64,000 nucleotides of DNA from Marichromatium gracile (GCF_004343155.1 NZ_SMDC01000008.1:124001-188000), one strand, 5' to 3'. Positions 1 through 12,408 are shown, counted from the stretch's first letter. The notes: a model not told the origin generated them from the letters alone. Numbers and translations: made by a program.

Positions 1-1
1 G

Positions 2-859
2 GTCGAGCGCGCCGGGTTCTACGATCGCGCCCGCGCCGTCGAGATCGCCCCGGGGTTGCAACGGATCGACGCGGTGAGCGGCGCGACCCTGACCTCGCAG
101 GCGCTGGCGCGCGCCCTCGACGAGCTGATCGACAGCGCCGCGCCGGTGCTCGACGAGCATCTCGACCGTCCGGCCCGGGGCTTCGCGCTGGAGGCGCCGC
201 TCTCCGATCGCTGGGTCTGGCAGCTGGCGCTGCTCTTGGTGCTGTTCGCGCTCGTCTGGCAGCGGCGCTGGCGGCTGGAGCGGACCGAGCGAACCCTGCT
301 CGGGTTGATCAGCCTGGTGACGCTCGGCTTCCTGTTCAACCTCGGCTTCACCTATCTCAACCTGCTCCATCCGCTGCTCGGTGTCTCGGTCTCGGCGCTG
401 GTCGGTGGCTATGCCGTGCTGGTGCTGCTCGGCGCGATCTGGGACGACAACACCTATTGTCGTCACCTCTGTCCCTTCGGTCAGGCACAACGGCTGGTGG
501 CGCGTCTCGACCGGCGCTCGCGCTGGCGTCGCTGGCCGCTCGGCGCTCGCACGATGTACTGGCTGCGGCTGGTGCTGGCGGCGGTGCTGATCGGCGGGGT
601 GGTGCTCGGTGTCGAGCGCTGGAGCGGGTTCGAGCTGTTCCCCGACCTGTTCGCGCTCGATGTCGCGTCACTGTGGTTCCTGCTCGCGCTCTTTCTGGTG
701 CTGCGGGTCGCGGCCTGGGTGCCGATGCTGTGGTGTCGGCTGCTCTGTCCGACCGGCGCGGTGCTCGATCTGGTCGCGCGCGCGGTGCGTCCGTCGCGCC
801 GTGGCGCCGGGGTGCGGGTTGCCGCGCCCGTGCCGCAGACGCTGTCCGAGAGATCCTGA
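2..859 (+). CDS. FMN-binding / 4Fe-4S membrane protein (NosR/NapH-like), 5'-truncated by window edge
   Basis: The reading frame is open to the left edge, so the N-terminus lies outside the window. The visible part begins in an FMN-binding domain with a SGAT motif, the site where related proteins (RnfG, NosR) bind FMN covalently through threonine. About five hydrophobic segments follow. Two cysteine clusters on cytoplasmic-type loops, CRHLCPFG and CRLLCPTG (C-x3-C-P), match 4Fe-4S polyferredoxin proteins of the NosR/NapH type. The likely role is electron transfer across the inner membrane. The gene ends 57 bp before a TonB-dependent receptor on the same strand, so it may serve reductive metal or haem uptake rather than denitrification; no nos genes are visible. 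The family assignment is firm, the substrate is inference. Confidence 0.75.
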   Translation, partial: VERAGFYDRARAVEIAPGLQRIDAVSGATLTSQALARALDELIDSAAPVLDEHLDRPARGFALEAPLSDRWVWQLALLLVLFALVWQRRWRLERTERTLLGLISLVTLGFLFNLGFTYLNLLHPLLGVSVSALVGGYAVLVLLGAIWDDNTYCRHLCPFGQAQRLVARLDRRSRWRRWPLGARTMYWLRLVLAAVLIGGVVLGVERWSGFELFPDLFALDVASLWFLLALFLVLRVAAWVPMLWCRLLCPTGAVLDLVARAVRPSRRGAGVRVAAPVPQTLSERS

Positions 860-916
860 TCCATCCCGACGCCAGCCTCCACGCCAGCGATGTCGGCCCT
901 GTCTTCGAGGTGATCC

Positions 917-2938
917 ATGATGTCCCAATCCGCATCGCTCCCGCGGCTGGTCGGTTGCTGCGCGCTGGCCGCGCTCGCCCAGCCGCTGGCCGCCGAGCCC
1001 CGCCTGCCGACCATCTCGGTGGTGGCCACCGGCACCGAGCGCGCCGTCGACACCCTGCCCGAGTCGGTCAGCGTGGTCGAGCGCGATCAGCTCGAGCGCG
1101 ACCAGCCGAGCACCGTCGGCGAGGTGCTCGAGACCCTGCCCAACGTCGCCCTCGGCGGCGGACCGCGCCCGGCCGGGCAGCAGCTGACCATCCGCGGCAT
1201 CGGCGACAGCCGGCTGCTCTATCTGATCGACGGGGTACGGCAGAACTTCTCGCGCTCGCACAGCGCGCGGATCTTCGTCGAGCCCGAGCTGCTCGAGCGC
1301 GTCGAGGTGCTGCGTGGCCCGGCCTCGGCGCTCTGGGGCAGCGGCGCGATCGGCGGGGTAGTGGCGTTGCAGACCCGGGAGGCGGCCGATCTGCTGCGCC
1401 CGGGGCAGCGCATCGGCGGACTGGTCAAGACCGGCTATCAGGACGTCAACGACGAGTGGCTGGGGGCGGCGGCGGTCTATGGCGCGCCGACCGACGGGCT
1501 CGACTACCTGCTCAATCTCTCCTACCGCGAGGCCGGTGATGTCGCCCTCGGCAACGGCGAGGATCTCGATCACTCCGGCTACGAACGGCTCTCCGGGCTC
1601 GGCAAGCTCAACTGGACCCCGGACGGGGTCAACCACTTCGGGCTCTCGCTGATGGGCGGCGCGCTCTCCGGCGAGGTGCCGTCGAACGCCCAGATCGCCG
1701 CCACCGCCGAGGATCTGCTCGATCGCGACATCCAGCAGACCAATCTGGCGCTGCGCTATCGTCACGCCTCGCCGGACCAGCCCTGGTTCAACCCGTCGCT
1801 GACCCTCTATCGCAACCTCACCGACATCGACGAGACCCGGCTGCACGACGGTCGCGAGGACGAGACCGAGATCGAGACCCTGGGGGTCGACCTGCGCAAC
1901 CAGATGCGCCTCTCCGGCGAGGGCGCGCTGGCGCAACTGCTGAGCTACGGCCTCGAGTGGCATCGCGACAGCGTCGAGGCCCGCCGCGACGGCGCGCCAC
2001 GCACCAGCTACCCCGACGGCGAGGGCGAGGTGCTCGGGCTCTTTCTCCAGGACGAGATCATGATCGGCGAGCGCTGGACCCTGATCCCCGGGGTGCGCTG
2101 GGACCGCTACACCCGCGAGAGCGACGACGCGACGCTGGAGGATCACGACGACAGCGCCTTCTCGGCCAAGCTCGGGGTGGATGTCGCCGTCACCGACTGG
2201 CTGTCGCTGCAGGCGAGCTACAACGAGGCCTTCCGTGCCCCCGGCGTCTCCGAGCTCTATGTCTCCGGGACCCATTTCAGCTGTGGTCGCGGCTGCCAGA
2301 ACCTGTTTGTACCCAACCCCGATCTCGAACCCGAGAAGGCGCACAACAAGGAGATCGGCATCCGGTTGCACCGCGACGACCTGTTCGCACCGGGCGATCA
2401 TGCCCGCTTCCAGGCGCGCGCCTTCCGCAACGACGTCGACGACTTCATCGACCAGATCGTGCAGTTCGTCTTCTATCCGGTACCGGGCAACCCGCAGCGC
2501 GGTGGGGTGACGAGCTTCCGCAACGTCGACTCGGCCAAGCTCGAGGGCTTCGAGCTGGAGGCCGGGTACGACGCCGGGCGCTGGTTCGCCAACGCCTTCT
2601 TCGCCCGCACCCGGGGCGAGGACAAGACCAGTGGCGAGCCGCTCTCGAGCGTACAGCCCGACACCTGGCAGTTCGAGACCGGGCTGCGACTGCCTGAACA
2701 CCGGGTCGAGCTGGGCTGGCGCGCGCGCTTCGTCGCCGAGCAGGACCGGGTGCCGGTCGACGGCACGCCCGCCGACGCCTATCAGCTCCACGACCTGTGG
2801 CTGACCTGGCGCCCGCACCGCGATCTCACCCTCGATCTCGGCATCGACAACCTGTTCGACGAGGATTATCTGCCCTATCTCTCCGCGCTCGAGGGACCGG
2901 GGCGCAACCTCAAGGCGACCCTGAGCTATCGCTTCTGA
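917..2938 (+). CDS. TonB-dependent outer-membrane receptor (haemoglobin/transferrin type)
   Basis: A 673-residue protein with a signal peptide ending near AAEPRLP, then a TonB-box-like start and a plug domain (about residues 45-160; LIDGVRQ and VEVLRGPAS motifs). A long beta-barrel follows and ends in the aromatic C-terminus YRF expected for BAM insertion. The FRAPGVSELY and NPDLEPEKA motifs are typical of haem/haemoglobin and siderophore receptors. Two adjacent ATG codons (917 and 920) follow a GAGGTG ribosome-binding site. It probably forms an operon with the upstream FMN/ferredoxin protein, which would suit import and reduction of an iron ligand. The ligand cannot be read from sequence; cobalamin or copper ligands are alternatives. 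Confidence 0.85.
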   Translation: MMSQSASLPRLVGCCALAALAQPLAAEPRLPTISVVATGTERAVDTLPESVSVVERDQLERDQPSTVGEVLETLPNVALGGGPRPAGQQLTIRGIGDSRLLYLIDGVRQNFSRSHSARIFVEPELLERVEVLRGPASALWGSGAIGGVVALQTREAADLLRPGQRIGGLVKTGYQDVNDEWLGAAAVYGAPTDGLDYLLNLSYREAGDVALGNGEDLDHSGYERLSGLGKLNWTPDGVNHFGLSLMGGALSGEVPSNAQIAATAEDLLDRDIQQTNLALRYRHASPDQPWFNPSLTLYRNLTDIDETRLHDGREDETEIETLGVDLRNQMRLSGEGALAQLLSYGLEWHRDSVEARRDGAPRTSYPDGEGEVLGLFLQDEIMIGERWTLIPGVRWDRYTRESDDATLEDHDDSAFSAKLGVDVAVTDWLSLQASYNEAFRAPGVSELYVSGTHFSCGRGCQNLFVPNPDLEPEKAHNKEIGIRLHRDDLFAPGDHARFQARAFRNDVDDFIDQIVQFVFYPVPGNPQRGGVTSFRNVDSAKLEGFELEAGYDAGRWFANAFFARTRGEDKTSGEPLSSVQPDTWQFETGLRLPEHRVELGWRARFVAEQDRVPVDGTPADAYQLHDLWLTWRPHRDLTLDLGIDNLFDEDYLPYLSALEGPGRNLKATLSYRF

Positions 2939-2950
2939 GATCACGCGCCA

Positions 2951-2976
2951 CCCCGCGCCGCGGCGACGGCGCGGGG
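2951..2976. terminator. Hairpin between convergent genes
   Basis: Perfect 10-bp arms CCCCGCGCCG / CGGCGCGGGG with a 6-nt loop lie in the 48-bp gap between the convergent receptor gene and katG. There is no clear T-tract; position and strength suggest a bidirectional terminator. Confidence 0.5.
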
Positions 2977-2986
2977 CGGGGGCGTG

Positions 2987-5227
<2,241 letters not shown>

Positions 5228-5445
5228 TCAGCGTAGGAGGCGGGGCGATCGGGCGCTAATCGTTTGGCCGCATGCGATTCATCGGCAATAGCGATCAGGT
5301 TGGTCTTTATGATTTGTGTTGATGCGCAAATCGTGCGGACCGCTCGGGCGCGGACCGGCCAGGGGCGAGGCGAACGCGCGGCAGTAGCGGGAGGGGGCGG
5401 GGCCACGGCCCGCCGCGCGGCGGGTCGTGGGTGGGGACGGAGGGC

Positions 5446-6219
5446 TCAGCGGTCCTCGAAGCGCGCCTCGCGCTTGGCGATGAAGGCGGCCATGCCCTCG
5501 CGCCGGTCGTGGGTGGCGAAGGCGGCGTGAAACACCCGCCGCTCGAAGCGCACGCCCTCGGTGAGCCCGACCTCGAAGGCGCGATTGACGCTCTCCTTGA
5601 GCATCATGCTGATCGGGATCGACTTGGCGGCGATCAGCCGCGCGGTGTCGAGCGCCTCGTCGAGCAGCCGGGCGGCGGGCACGACGCGCGCGACCAGACC
5701 GTAGCGCTCGGCCTCGGCGGCGTCGATCAGCCGTCCGGTGAGACACATCTCCATCGCCCTGGACTTGCCCACGGCGCGGGTCAGGCGCTGGGTGCCGCCC
5801 ATCCCCGGCAGCACCCCCAGGTTGGTCTCCGGCAGGCCGAACCGCGCGCCCTCGCCGGCGAGGATGATGTCGCACATCAGCGCCAGCTCGAAGCCGCCGC
5901 CGAGGGCGAAGCCGTTGACCGCGGCGATGATCGGCTTGCGCCGGGCGGCGATGCGGTCGCTGTCGCCGCAGAGGTCGTCGACATAGGTCTGGGGATAGCC
6001 GAGATCGGCGATCTCCTTGACGTCGGCGCCGGCGGCGAAGGCCCGCTCCGAGCCGGTGATGACGATACAGCCGATCCGCGGGTTGGCCTCCAGGTCGTCG
6101 AGCGCGTGGTTGAGTTCGCGGATCAAGCGGGCGTCGAGTGCGTTGAGCGCCTCCGGGCGCTCGAGGGTGATCAGACCGACGCGGTCGTGGATCTGCAGCT
6201 GGATGGGACGATCGCTCAT
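5446..6219 (-). CDS. Enoyl-CoA hydratase/isomerase
   Basis: A 257-residue crotonase-fold protein that hydrates trans-2-enoyl-CoA to 3-hydroxyacyl-CoA. The oxyanion-hole segments AAGADVKEI and NGFALGGGFELAL are visible, as is the second catalytic region LPETNLGVLPGMGGTQRL with the conserved glutamates of true hydratases. It is the last gene of a five-gene operon, starting 14 bp after the acyl-CoA dehydrogenase. Its length is standard for short-chain enoyl-CoA hydratases. Chain-length preference cannot be read from sequence. Confidence 0.92.
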   Translation of the reverse strand: MSDRPIQLQIHDRVGLITLERPEALNALDARLIRELNHALDDLEANPRIGCIVITGSERAFAAGADVKEIADLGYPQTYVDDLCGDSDRIAARRKPIIAAVNGFALGGGFELALMCDIILAGEGARFGLPETNLGVLPGMGGTQRLTRAVGKSRAMEMCLTGRLIDAAEAERYGLVARVVPAARLLDEALDTARLIAAKSIPISMMLKESVNRAFEVGLTEGVRFERRVFHAAFATHDRREGMAAFIAKREARFEDR

Positions 6220-6233
6220 GGGGCGGCTCCTGC

Positions 6234-7361
6234 TCAGAGATTGCGCGAGATCACCAGACGCTGGATGTCGCTGGTGCCCTCGTAGATCTGACAGACACGG
6301 ACGTCGCGATAGATGCGCTCGATCGGGAAGTCGCTGAGATAGCCATAGCCGCCGAGCGTCTGCAGCGCCGAGGAGCAGACCCGCTCGGCCATCTCCGAGG
6401 CGAACAGCTTGGCCATCGAGGCCTCCACCAGCGCCGGTTGATCGGCATCGCGCAGGGCCGCGGCGTGGTGCACCATCTGGCGGGCGACGGCGATCTGGGT
6501 GGCCATGTCGGCGAGCCGGAAGGCCACCGCCTGGTGCTCGATGATCGGCTTGCCGAAGCTCTCGCGCTCGCGGGCGTAGTCGCGCGCGGCCTCGAAGGCG
6601 GCGCGCGCCATGCCGACGGACTGCGCGGCGATGCCGATGCGCCCGCCCTCGAGGTTGGCCAGGGCGATGCGGTAGCCCTCGCCCTCGGCGCCGAGCCGAT
6701 TCTCGACCGGGACCCGCACCCCCTCGAGCAGGATCTGACAGGTGTCCGAGGCGCGCTGGCCGAGCTTGTCCTCGACCCGGCTGACGCTGTAGCCGGGGCT
6801 GTCGGTGGGCACGATGAAGGCGCTGATGCCGCGCTTGCCGGCCGCCGCGTCGGTGACGGCGAAGACGATCACCACCCCGGCGCTACGCCCCGAGGTGATG
6901 AACTGCTTGCAGCCGTCGAGCACGTAGTGATCGCCCTCGCGACGCGCCCGGGTCTTGAGCTGGCGCGCGTCGGAGCCGGCCTGGGGCTCGCTCAGGGCGA
7001 AGGCGCCGAGCAGCTCGCCGCTGGCCATGGGGGTGAGGAAGCGGTCTTTCTGGGCAGCGTCGCCGAAGCGCAGGATCGGCATGCAGCTCACCGAGTTGTG
7101 CACGCTCATGATGGTCGAGCAGGCGCCGTCGCCGGCGGCGATCTCCTCGAGCGCCATGGCATAGGCGAGATAGCCGGTGTCGCTGCCGCCCCACTGCTCG
7201 GGCACCAGCATGCCGAGGAAGCCGAGTGCTCCCATCTCGGCGATGGCCGCCTCGGGGAAGCGGTGCTCGCGGTCCCACTCGGCGGCGAAGGGGGCGAGAC
7301 GCTTCTGCGCGAACTGACGCGCGGCCTCGCCGAGCAGGCGTTGTTCTTCGTTGGGCAGCAT
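6234..7361 (-). CDS. Acyl-CoA dehydrogenase (short/branched-chain type)
   Basis: A 375-residue FAD flavoprotein that introduces the 2,3-double bond into acyl-CoA and passes electrons to ETF. The N-terminal helical domain, the central beta domain ([17 protein letters not shown]) and the C-terminal domain are all present. The catalytic glutamate lies in [11 protein letters not shown], the position used by short-chain and medium-chain enzymes. The FAD/CoA signature [14 protein letters not shown] is intact. It lies between thiolase and enoyl-CoA hydratase with gaps of 13 and 14 bp. With the SDR-type dehydrogenase of this operon, the set resembles short/branched-chain (isoleucine-type) acyl-CoA oxidation; substrate is inferred. 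Confidence 0.93.
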   Translation of the reverse strand: MLPNEEQRLLGEAARQFAQKRLAPFAAEWDREHRFPEAAIAEMGALGFLGMLVPEQWGGSDTGYLAYAMALEEIAAGDGACSTIMSVHNSVSCMPILRFGDAAQKDRFLTPMASGELLGAFALSEPQAGSDARQLKTRARREGDHYVLDGCKQFITSGRSAGVVIVFAVTDAAAGKRGISAFIVPTDSPGYSVSRVEDKLGQRASDTCQILLEGVRVPVENRLGAEGEGYRIALANLEGGRIGIAAQSVGMARAAFEAARDYARERESFGKPIIEHQAVAFRLADMATQIAVARQMVHHAAALRDADQPALVEASMAKLFASEMAERVCSSALQTLGGYGYLSDFPIERIYRDVRVCQIYEGTSDIQRLVISRNL

Positions 7362-7374
7362 GGGCCGGATCCTC

Positions 7375-8562
7375 CTACAGACACTCGATGGCCATCGCGG
7401 TGGCCTCGCCGCCGCCGATGCACAGACTCGCCACGCCGCGCCTCAGACCGCGCTGGCGCAGTGCCGCGAGCAGGGTGACCAGGATGCGCGCGCCCGAGGC
7501 GCCGATCGGGTGACCGAGGGCGCAGGCGCCGCCGTGGACGTTGACCTTGTCGTGGGGGATGGCGAGTTTCTGCATCGCCACCAGGGTGACCACCGCGAAG
7601 GCCTCGTTGATCTCGAACAGGTCGACCGTGTCGAGCGACCAGCCGGTCTTGTGCATCAGCCGCTCGATCGCGCCGATCGGCGCCTCCGGGAAGCGCGCCG
7701 GGGCGTCGGCGAAGGCGGCGTGGCCGTGGATCACCGCCAGCGGCGCCAGCCCGCGGCGCTCGGCCTCGGCGCGGCGCATCAGGATCAGCGCGGCGGCGCC
7801 GTCGGAGATCGAGCTGGAGTTGGCGGCGGTGACGGTGCCGCCCTCGCGAAACGCCGGTCGCAACCCGGGGATCTTGTCGAGCCGGGCGCGCGGCGGTTGC
7901 TCGTCGTCGACGATCAGCCGCTGTTCCTTGCCGATGCGCACCTGCAGCGGGGTGATCTCGTCGCCGAAGTGCCCGTCGTCGATCGCCCGCTGGGCGCGGG
8001 TCAGCGACTCGATGGCGAAGGCGTCCTGGGTCTCGCGGTCGAGCCCGTTGGCCGCAGCGCAGTCCTCGGCGAAGGTGCCCATCAGCCGGCCCTTGTCGTA
8101 GGCGTCTTCCAAGCCGTCGAGGAACATGTGGTCGAGCACCCGGCCATGCCCCATGCGATAGCCGCCGCGGGCGCGATCGAGCAGATAGGGGGCGTTGGAC
8201 ATGCTCTCCATGCCCCCGGCGACCACCACCTCGGCGCTGCCGGCGAGCAGCATGTCGTGGCCGTGGATGGCCGCCGCCATGCCCGAGCCGCACATCTTGT
8301 TGATGGTGGTGCAGCGTGTCGACTGATCCAGCCCGGCGCCGAGCGCGGCCTGACGCGCCGGTGCCTGGCCCAGCCCGGCGGGCAGCACGCAGCCGAACAG
8401 CACCTCGTCGATGCTGTCGGCGCTGATGCCGGCGCGCTCGACGGCGGCGCCGATCGCGGCGCTGCCGAGCTGCGGGGCGGTGAGCCCGCCGAGCACGCCC
8501 TGGAAGCCGCCCATCGGGGTGCGGACGGCGCTGACGATGACGATCGGATCCTGGTCCATCAT
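7375..8562 (-). CDS. Acetyl-CoA C-acyltransferase (thiolase)
   Basis: A 395-residue thiolase II family enzyme that cleaves 3-ketoacyl-CoA or condenses two acetyl-CoA. The acyl-accepting cysteine is in [10 protein letters not shown], the histidine in [16 protein letters not shown], and the second catalytic cysteine in [15 protein letters not shown]. Two start ATGs in tandem (8562 and 8559) follow GAGGAG. It sits 10 bp after the SDR gene and 13 bp before the acyl-CoA dehydrogenase, as the thiolytic step of the operon. A biosynthetic PhaA-type role is possible by sequence, but the neighbours favour degradation. Confidence 0.93.
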   Translation of the reverse strand: MMDQDPIVIVSAVRTPMGGFQGVLGGLTAPQLGSAAIGAAVERAGISADSIDEVLFGCVLPAGLGQAPARQAALGAGLDQSTRCTTINKMCGSGMAAAIHGHDMLLAGSAEVVVAGGMESMSNAPYLLDRARGGYRMGHGRVLDHMFLDGLEDAYDKGRLMGTFAEDCAAANGLDRETQDAFAIESLTRAQRAIDDGHFGDEITPLQVRIGKEQRLIVDDEQPPRARLDKIPGLRPAFREGGTVTAANSSSISDGAAALILMRRAEAERRGLAPLAVIHGHAAFADAPARFPEAPIGAIERLMHKTGWSLDTVDLFEINEAFAVVTLVAMQKLAIPHDKVNVHGGACALGHPIGASGARILVTLLAALRQRGLRRGVASLCIGGGEATAMAIECL

Positions 8563-8572
8563 GACGACTCCT

Positions 8573-9334
8573 CTATCTGGCGGCCATGCGCAAGGCGCCG
8601 TCGAGACGGATCACCTCGCCGTTGAGCATGGGGTTGGTGACGATCGTGCGGACCAGCGCGGCGTACTCGGCCGGGCGCCCGAGCCGGGGCGGGAAGGGCA
8701 CGCCGGCGGCGAGCGAGGCGCGCACCTCCTCGCTCATCCCGGCCATCATCGGGGTCTCGAAGATGCCCGGGGCGATGGTCATCACGCGGATGCCGAAGCG
8801 CGCCAGCTCGCGCGCCGCCGGCAGGGTGAGGCTGGCGACGGCGCCCTTGGAGGCGGCATAGGCGGCCTGGCCGATCTGGCCGTCGGCGGCGGCGATCGAG
8901 CCGGTGTTGACGATCACCCCGCGCTCGCCGTCGGCGTCGGGCGCGTTCTCGGCGATCAGCGGCGCGGCCAGGCGCATCAGGTTGAAGCTGCCGATGAGGT
9001 TGATGTCGATCACCCGACGGAACCCGTCCAGGGCGTGCGGGCCCTGGCGACCGAGGATCTTCTCGCCGTGCGCGACCCCGGCGCAGTTGATCAGCCCGTG
9101 CAGGGCGCCGTGGGCGGCGAGGGTGTCCTGGAGCGCGGCCTCGACCGCGGCCTCGTCACGGATGTCGGCGCGGCTGGCGCGACAGCCGAGTTGCTCGGCG
9201 CGCTCGGCCAGCGCCGCGGCGTCGATGTCGAGCAGCATCACCCGCGCGCCGGCGCCGATCAGCATCTCGGCGGTGGCCGCGCCCAGCCCGGAGGCCCCGC
9301 CGCTGACGAGAAAGACCTTGTCTTCGATCTGCAT
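8573..9334 (-). CDS. SDR-family 3-hydroxyacyl-CoA dehydrogenase (HSD17B10-like)
   Basis: A 253-residue short-chain dehydrogenase. The NAD-binding motif GGASGLG is at residues 12-18, NCAG is in the middle, and the catalytic Ser/Tyr/Lys appear as NTGSIAA and YAASKGA. The FETPMMAGM and PFPPRLGRPAEYA segments are characteristic of the type-2 3-hydroxyacyl-CoA dehydrogenases that also act on 2-methyl-3-hydroxybutyryl-CoA. The gene follows the acyl-CoA synthetase by 19 bp. A dedicated FadB-type dehydrogenase is absent from this operon, so this protein most likely supplies the third step. Confidence 0.9.
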   Translation of the reverse strand: MQIEDKVFLVSGGASGLGAATAEMLIGAGARVMLLDIDAAALAERAEQLGCRASRADIRDEAAVEAALQDTLAAHGALHGLINCAGVAHGEKILGRQGPHALDGFRRVIDINLIGSFNLMRLAAPLIAENAPDADGERGVIVNTGSIAAADGQIGQAAYAASKGAVASLTLPAARELARFGIRVMTIAPGIFETPMMAGMSEEVRASLAAGVPFPPRLGRPAEYAALVRTIVTNPMLNGEVIRLDGALRMAAR

Positions 9335-9353
9335 CCTGCTCTCCTTCTTTCCT

Positions 9354-11060
9354 TCAGGCCGAGGCGGCGTGCGCCTCGGCGGGTTGCCCGGTGGTCGCCT
9401 CGCGCATCCTGGCGATCTCCTGGTTGCGCAGGATGAAGCGCTGCAGCTTGCCGCTGGAGGTCTTGGGCAGCTCGGCGACGAACTCGATCTCGCGCGGATA
9501 GGCGTGCGCGGCCAAGCGCTCGCGCACGTGCCGGCGCAGCTCCTCGGCCAGCGCCGTGGTTTGGGCCTCGACCTCTGCCGGGCTCAGCTCGGGCGCCGGT
9601 TCATGGTCCGGGCCAAGCACCACGAAGGCCTTGACCACCTCGGTGCGCTCCGGGTCGGGCTTGCCGACCACCGCCGCCTCGACCACCGCCGGATGCTCGA
9701 TCAGCGCGCTCTCGATGTCGAAGGGCCCGACGCGATAGCCCGAGGTGGTGATGACGTCGTCGCTGCGCCCGACGAAGCTGATGCTGCCGTCCGGGTTGAG
9801 TTCCACGGTGTCGCCGCTGAGGTAGTAGTCGCCGATGAAGGCGTTGGTCGGCGCGTTGAGATAGCCGCCGAACCAGAACAGCGGCGACTGGCTGCGATCG
9901 AGCGCGAGGATGCCCGGTTGGCCCGGCGGCAGCTCGCGTTGCTGTTCGTCGAGCACGACGATGCGATGTCCCGGCGAGGCGAACCCGGCCGAGCCGAGAT
10001 GCACCGGATGGCGCAGCGCGTGGTGGTTGCACAGCACCATGCCGAGTTCGGTCTGGCCGTAGTGGTCGTGGATGACCACATCGAGCTGGCGCGCGAACCA
10101 GCGGATCACCTCCGGGTTCAGCGGCTCGCCGGCGCTGCTGACCACGCGCAGCCGACCGCGCGCCGCCGCGGCGAAGGTCTCGCCCCCGGCGATCAGCAGC
10201 CGATAGGCGGTGGGGGAGCCGGCGAGGTTGGTGATGCCGTACTTCTCGATCACCCGGCTGGTGCTCTCGACCGTGAAGGGGCCCTCGTAGAAGGTCGTCG
10301 CGTGCCCCAGCGACAGCGGGCCGGTGACGCCGAAGTAGACGCCATAGGCCCAGCCTGGATCGGCGATGTTCCAGAAGGCGTCGTCGGGGCGCAGGTCCAC
10401 CGCGTCGCGCATATAGCCCCGGAAGGCGACGATCGCCTTCAGCGGCACGTGCAGCGCCTTGGCCGGTCCGGTGGTGCCGGAGGTGAACATCAGCAGGAAG
10501 GGGGCCTCGCCGTCGAGCATCACCGGTGCGCAGTCGCTCGAGTGCTGTTCGAGCACGGTCCAGAAGTCGTGATCCCGTCGGTTCGCGGGGGTGTCGATGG
10601 TGACGACCTGGGGCGTGGCCTCGATACCCTCGAGCTTGGCGCGGTTGCGCCCGTCGGTGATCACCACCCTGGCCCCCGAGGTGGTCAACCGGTAGTCGAT
10701 CGCCTTGGGCCCGAAGGCGGTAAAGAGCGGCTGGTAGACGGCGCCGAGACGCCAGGTGGCGAGCACGGTGATCAGCAGCTCGACCCGGCGCGGCAGCAGC
10801 CCGGCGACGGTGTCGCCCTGGTCGACGCCCTGCGCGCGCAGGAAGTTGGCCAGCCGTGCGGCGCGGTCCCTGAGTTCGGCGAAGGTATGGGTCGCGCTGC
10901 GGCCGTCCTCGCCCTCCCAGAACAGGGCGATGTCGTCGGAGTCGGCATGTCGGTCGCAGCACTCGATACAGGCATTGAGTGCCCTGAGGCTGCCCGAGAG
11001 CGCCGCCTCGGCGGCCCCTCGATGATCGAACTGCGTGATCGCTGCTTGGTAGTCGCGCAT
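9354..11060 (-). CDS. Acyl-CoA synthetase (AMP-forming)
   Basis: A 568-residue ANL-superfamily enzyme that activates a carboxylic acid to acyl-CoA through acyl-AMP. The P-loop-like motif MFTSGTTGPAKA, the adenine motif DHYGQTELGM, the hinge YYLSGDTVELNPDGSISFVGRSDDVI and the catalytic lysine motif PKTSSGKLQR are all visible. It lies first in the degradation operon after a 240-bp intergenic region, so the operon promoter probably lies there. Similarity to acetyl-/medium-chain acyl-CoA synthetases suggests a short to medium chain substrate; the exact acid is unknown. Confidence 0.92.
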   Translation of the reverse strand: MRDYQAAITQFDHRGAAEAALSGSLRALNACIECCDRHADSDDIALFWEGEDGRSATHTFAELRDRAARLANFLRAQGVDQGDTVAGLLPRRVELLITVLATWRLGAVYQPLFTAFGPKAIDYRLTTSGARVVITDGRNRAKLEGIEATPQVVTIDTPANRRDHDFWTVLEQHSSDCAPVMLDGEAPFLLMFTSGTTGPAKALHVPLKAIVAFRGYMRDAVDLRPDDAFWNIADPGWAYGVYFGVTGPLSLGHATTFYEGPFTVESTSRVIEKYGITNLAGSPTAYRLLIAGGETFAAAARGRLRVVSSAGEPLNPEVIRWFARQLDVVIHDHYGQTELGMVLCNHHALRHPVHLGSAGFASPGHRIVVLDEQQRELPPGQPGILALDRSQSPLFWFGGYLNAPTNAFIGDYYLSGDTVELNPDGSISFVGRSDDVITTSGYRVGPFDIESALIEHPAVVEAAVVGKPDPERTEVVKAFVVLGPDHEPAPELSPAEVEAQTTALAEELRRHVRERLAAHAYPREIEFVAELPKTSSGKLQRFILRNQEIARMREATTGQPAEAHAASA

Positions 11061-11299
11061 CGCCGGTGTCCCCCGCGTCCTTTTGGTGATTGGGATCGAT
11101 CCGCATGGAGCATGCGGTCATGCCGTCGTGATACTGGCGTGGCGCGGGTTGGCGGACAATGGTCGAAGGGCTCAAGTTGTCTGAGCGATTTGAACAAAGG
11201 GGATGGAGTTGTCGATTATTCGAATATGCTGATGGGCTGGGGCGCGCTCGGGTCGATTGGCGGGCGTCGGGCGCGCTGGGTGCGGGCTGGTGGCCGGGA

Positions 11300-12331
11300 T
11301 CAGTCCGTGGCGTCGAGGATCAGGCTGCGATAGTGTCCCGGGTTCGAGCCACACCACTTGCGGAAGGCCTTGTAGAAGGAGCTGACATCGGCAAAGCCCA
11401 GCCGCTCGGCGATCTCGGCGAAACCGAGCTGCGGCTCGGCCAGCCAGCCGATGGCCAGCTCCTTGCGCACGCCGTCCTTGAGCCCCTGATAGGTCTGTCC
11501 CTCCTCGGCGAGACGCCGCCGCAGGGTCGAGGTCGACATGTGCAGCCGCTGCGCCAGGACCTCGGCCCGCGGCCACTGCTCGGCGGGCAGCTGGCGCAGA
11601 TCGTTGCGGATCCGGCTCGCCAGGCTCTGCGGGTCGCGGTACTTGACCAGGATGTTGGCCGGGGCCTGGGCGAGGAAGTGCGCGAGTTCGGCCTCGCTGC
11701 GCCTGACCGGCAGGTCCAGACAGTCGGCTGAGACGATCATCCGCGTGCGCGGCTGGTCGAAACGCAGGTTCTCCGAGAACATCACCCGGTAGTCGTCGCA
11801 GAACGCCGGCGCCGGGCAGCGCAGATCGATCGCCAGGATCGGGATCCGTCGCCCCGACAGCCAGCAGGCCGCGCCGTGCACGATCATCCAATAGGTGAAA
11901 TAGGTGAAGGCCCGGCGGGGAGGGGCGTCCCCCTCGTGCAGCACGATCTCCGCCAACCCCTGCTGGCGCACCAGCCGCGCCGACATCGCATCGAGCATCA
12001 GCGACAGGAAGGCCAGCGCCGAGGCCAGCGCCGCCTCGAGCGTCTCCTGCGCCATCGACGAGCGACAGAGGAAGGCCAGGCTGCCGCACTTCAACCGACG
12101 CGGGTTCATGGCGAAGAACTCGTCGTCGAGACGACGCGCGAGCAGCCGCCACAGCCGGCCATAGGCGGCGGCCGAGACGCGGGCGTCGTTGCACGTCCAG
12201 CGCGCGGGATCGATACCGGCCGCGGCCAGCAGCGCATCGGTGGGCGCGCCCGGTTCGCAGCACTGTTGCAGCGCCTCGCGAACCAGCTGCATGGAGATCG
12301 TGTCCTTCTCGGGGGGCTTGCGTAACGGCAT
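11300..12331 (-). CDS. AraC-family transcriptional regulator with N-terminal Arabinose_bd domain
   Basis: A 343-residue regulator. The N-terminal ~230 residues match the ligand-sensing domain found in OruR/ArgR-like AraC proteins. The C-terminal ~100 residues form two helix-turn-helix motifs (AEVLAQRLHMSTSTLRRRLAEEG and FAEIAERLGFADVSSFYKAFRKW). An internal ATG at 12292 has AAGGA ten bases upstream and may be the real start; the ATG at 12331 has a weaker site. It lies on the same strand, directly upstream of the acyl-CoA operon. The usual arrangement would make it the activator of those genes in response to the fatty or branched acid. Confidence 0.88.
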   Translation of the reverse strand: MPLRKPPEKDTISMQLVREALQQCCEPGAPTDALLAAAGIDPARWTCNDARVSAAAYGRLWRLLARRLDDEFFAMNPRRLKCGSLAFLCRSSMAQETLEAALASALAFLSLMLDAMSARLVRQQGLAEIVLHEGDAPPRRAFTYFTYWMIVHGAACWLSGRRIPILAIDLRCPAPAFCDDYRVMFSENLRFDQPRTRMIVSADCLDLPVRRSEAELAHFLAQAPANILVKYRDPQSLASRIRNDLRQLPAEQWPRAEVLAQRLHMSTSTLRRRLAEEGQTYQGLKDGVRKELAIGWLAEPQLGFAEIAERLGFADVSSFYKAFRKWCGSNPGHYRSLILDATD

Positions 12332-12408
12332 GCGCTGACCGGGTGTCCTGACTCGGGCCGACCCCGATGGTACAACATGGCCGAGGTGGTGCCGTAGGGT
12401 GGGGGCTT

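Noticed and set aside
2-859. NosR of a nitrous oxide reductase cluster
   Set aside because: Domain pattern fits, but no nosZDFY is visible and the neighbour is a TonB receptor, so only NosR/NapH-like is stated.
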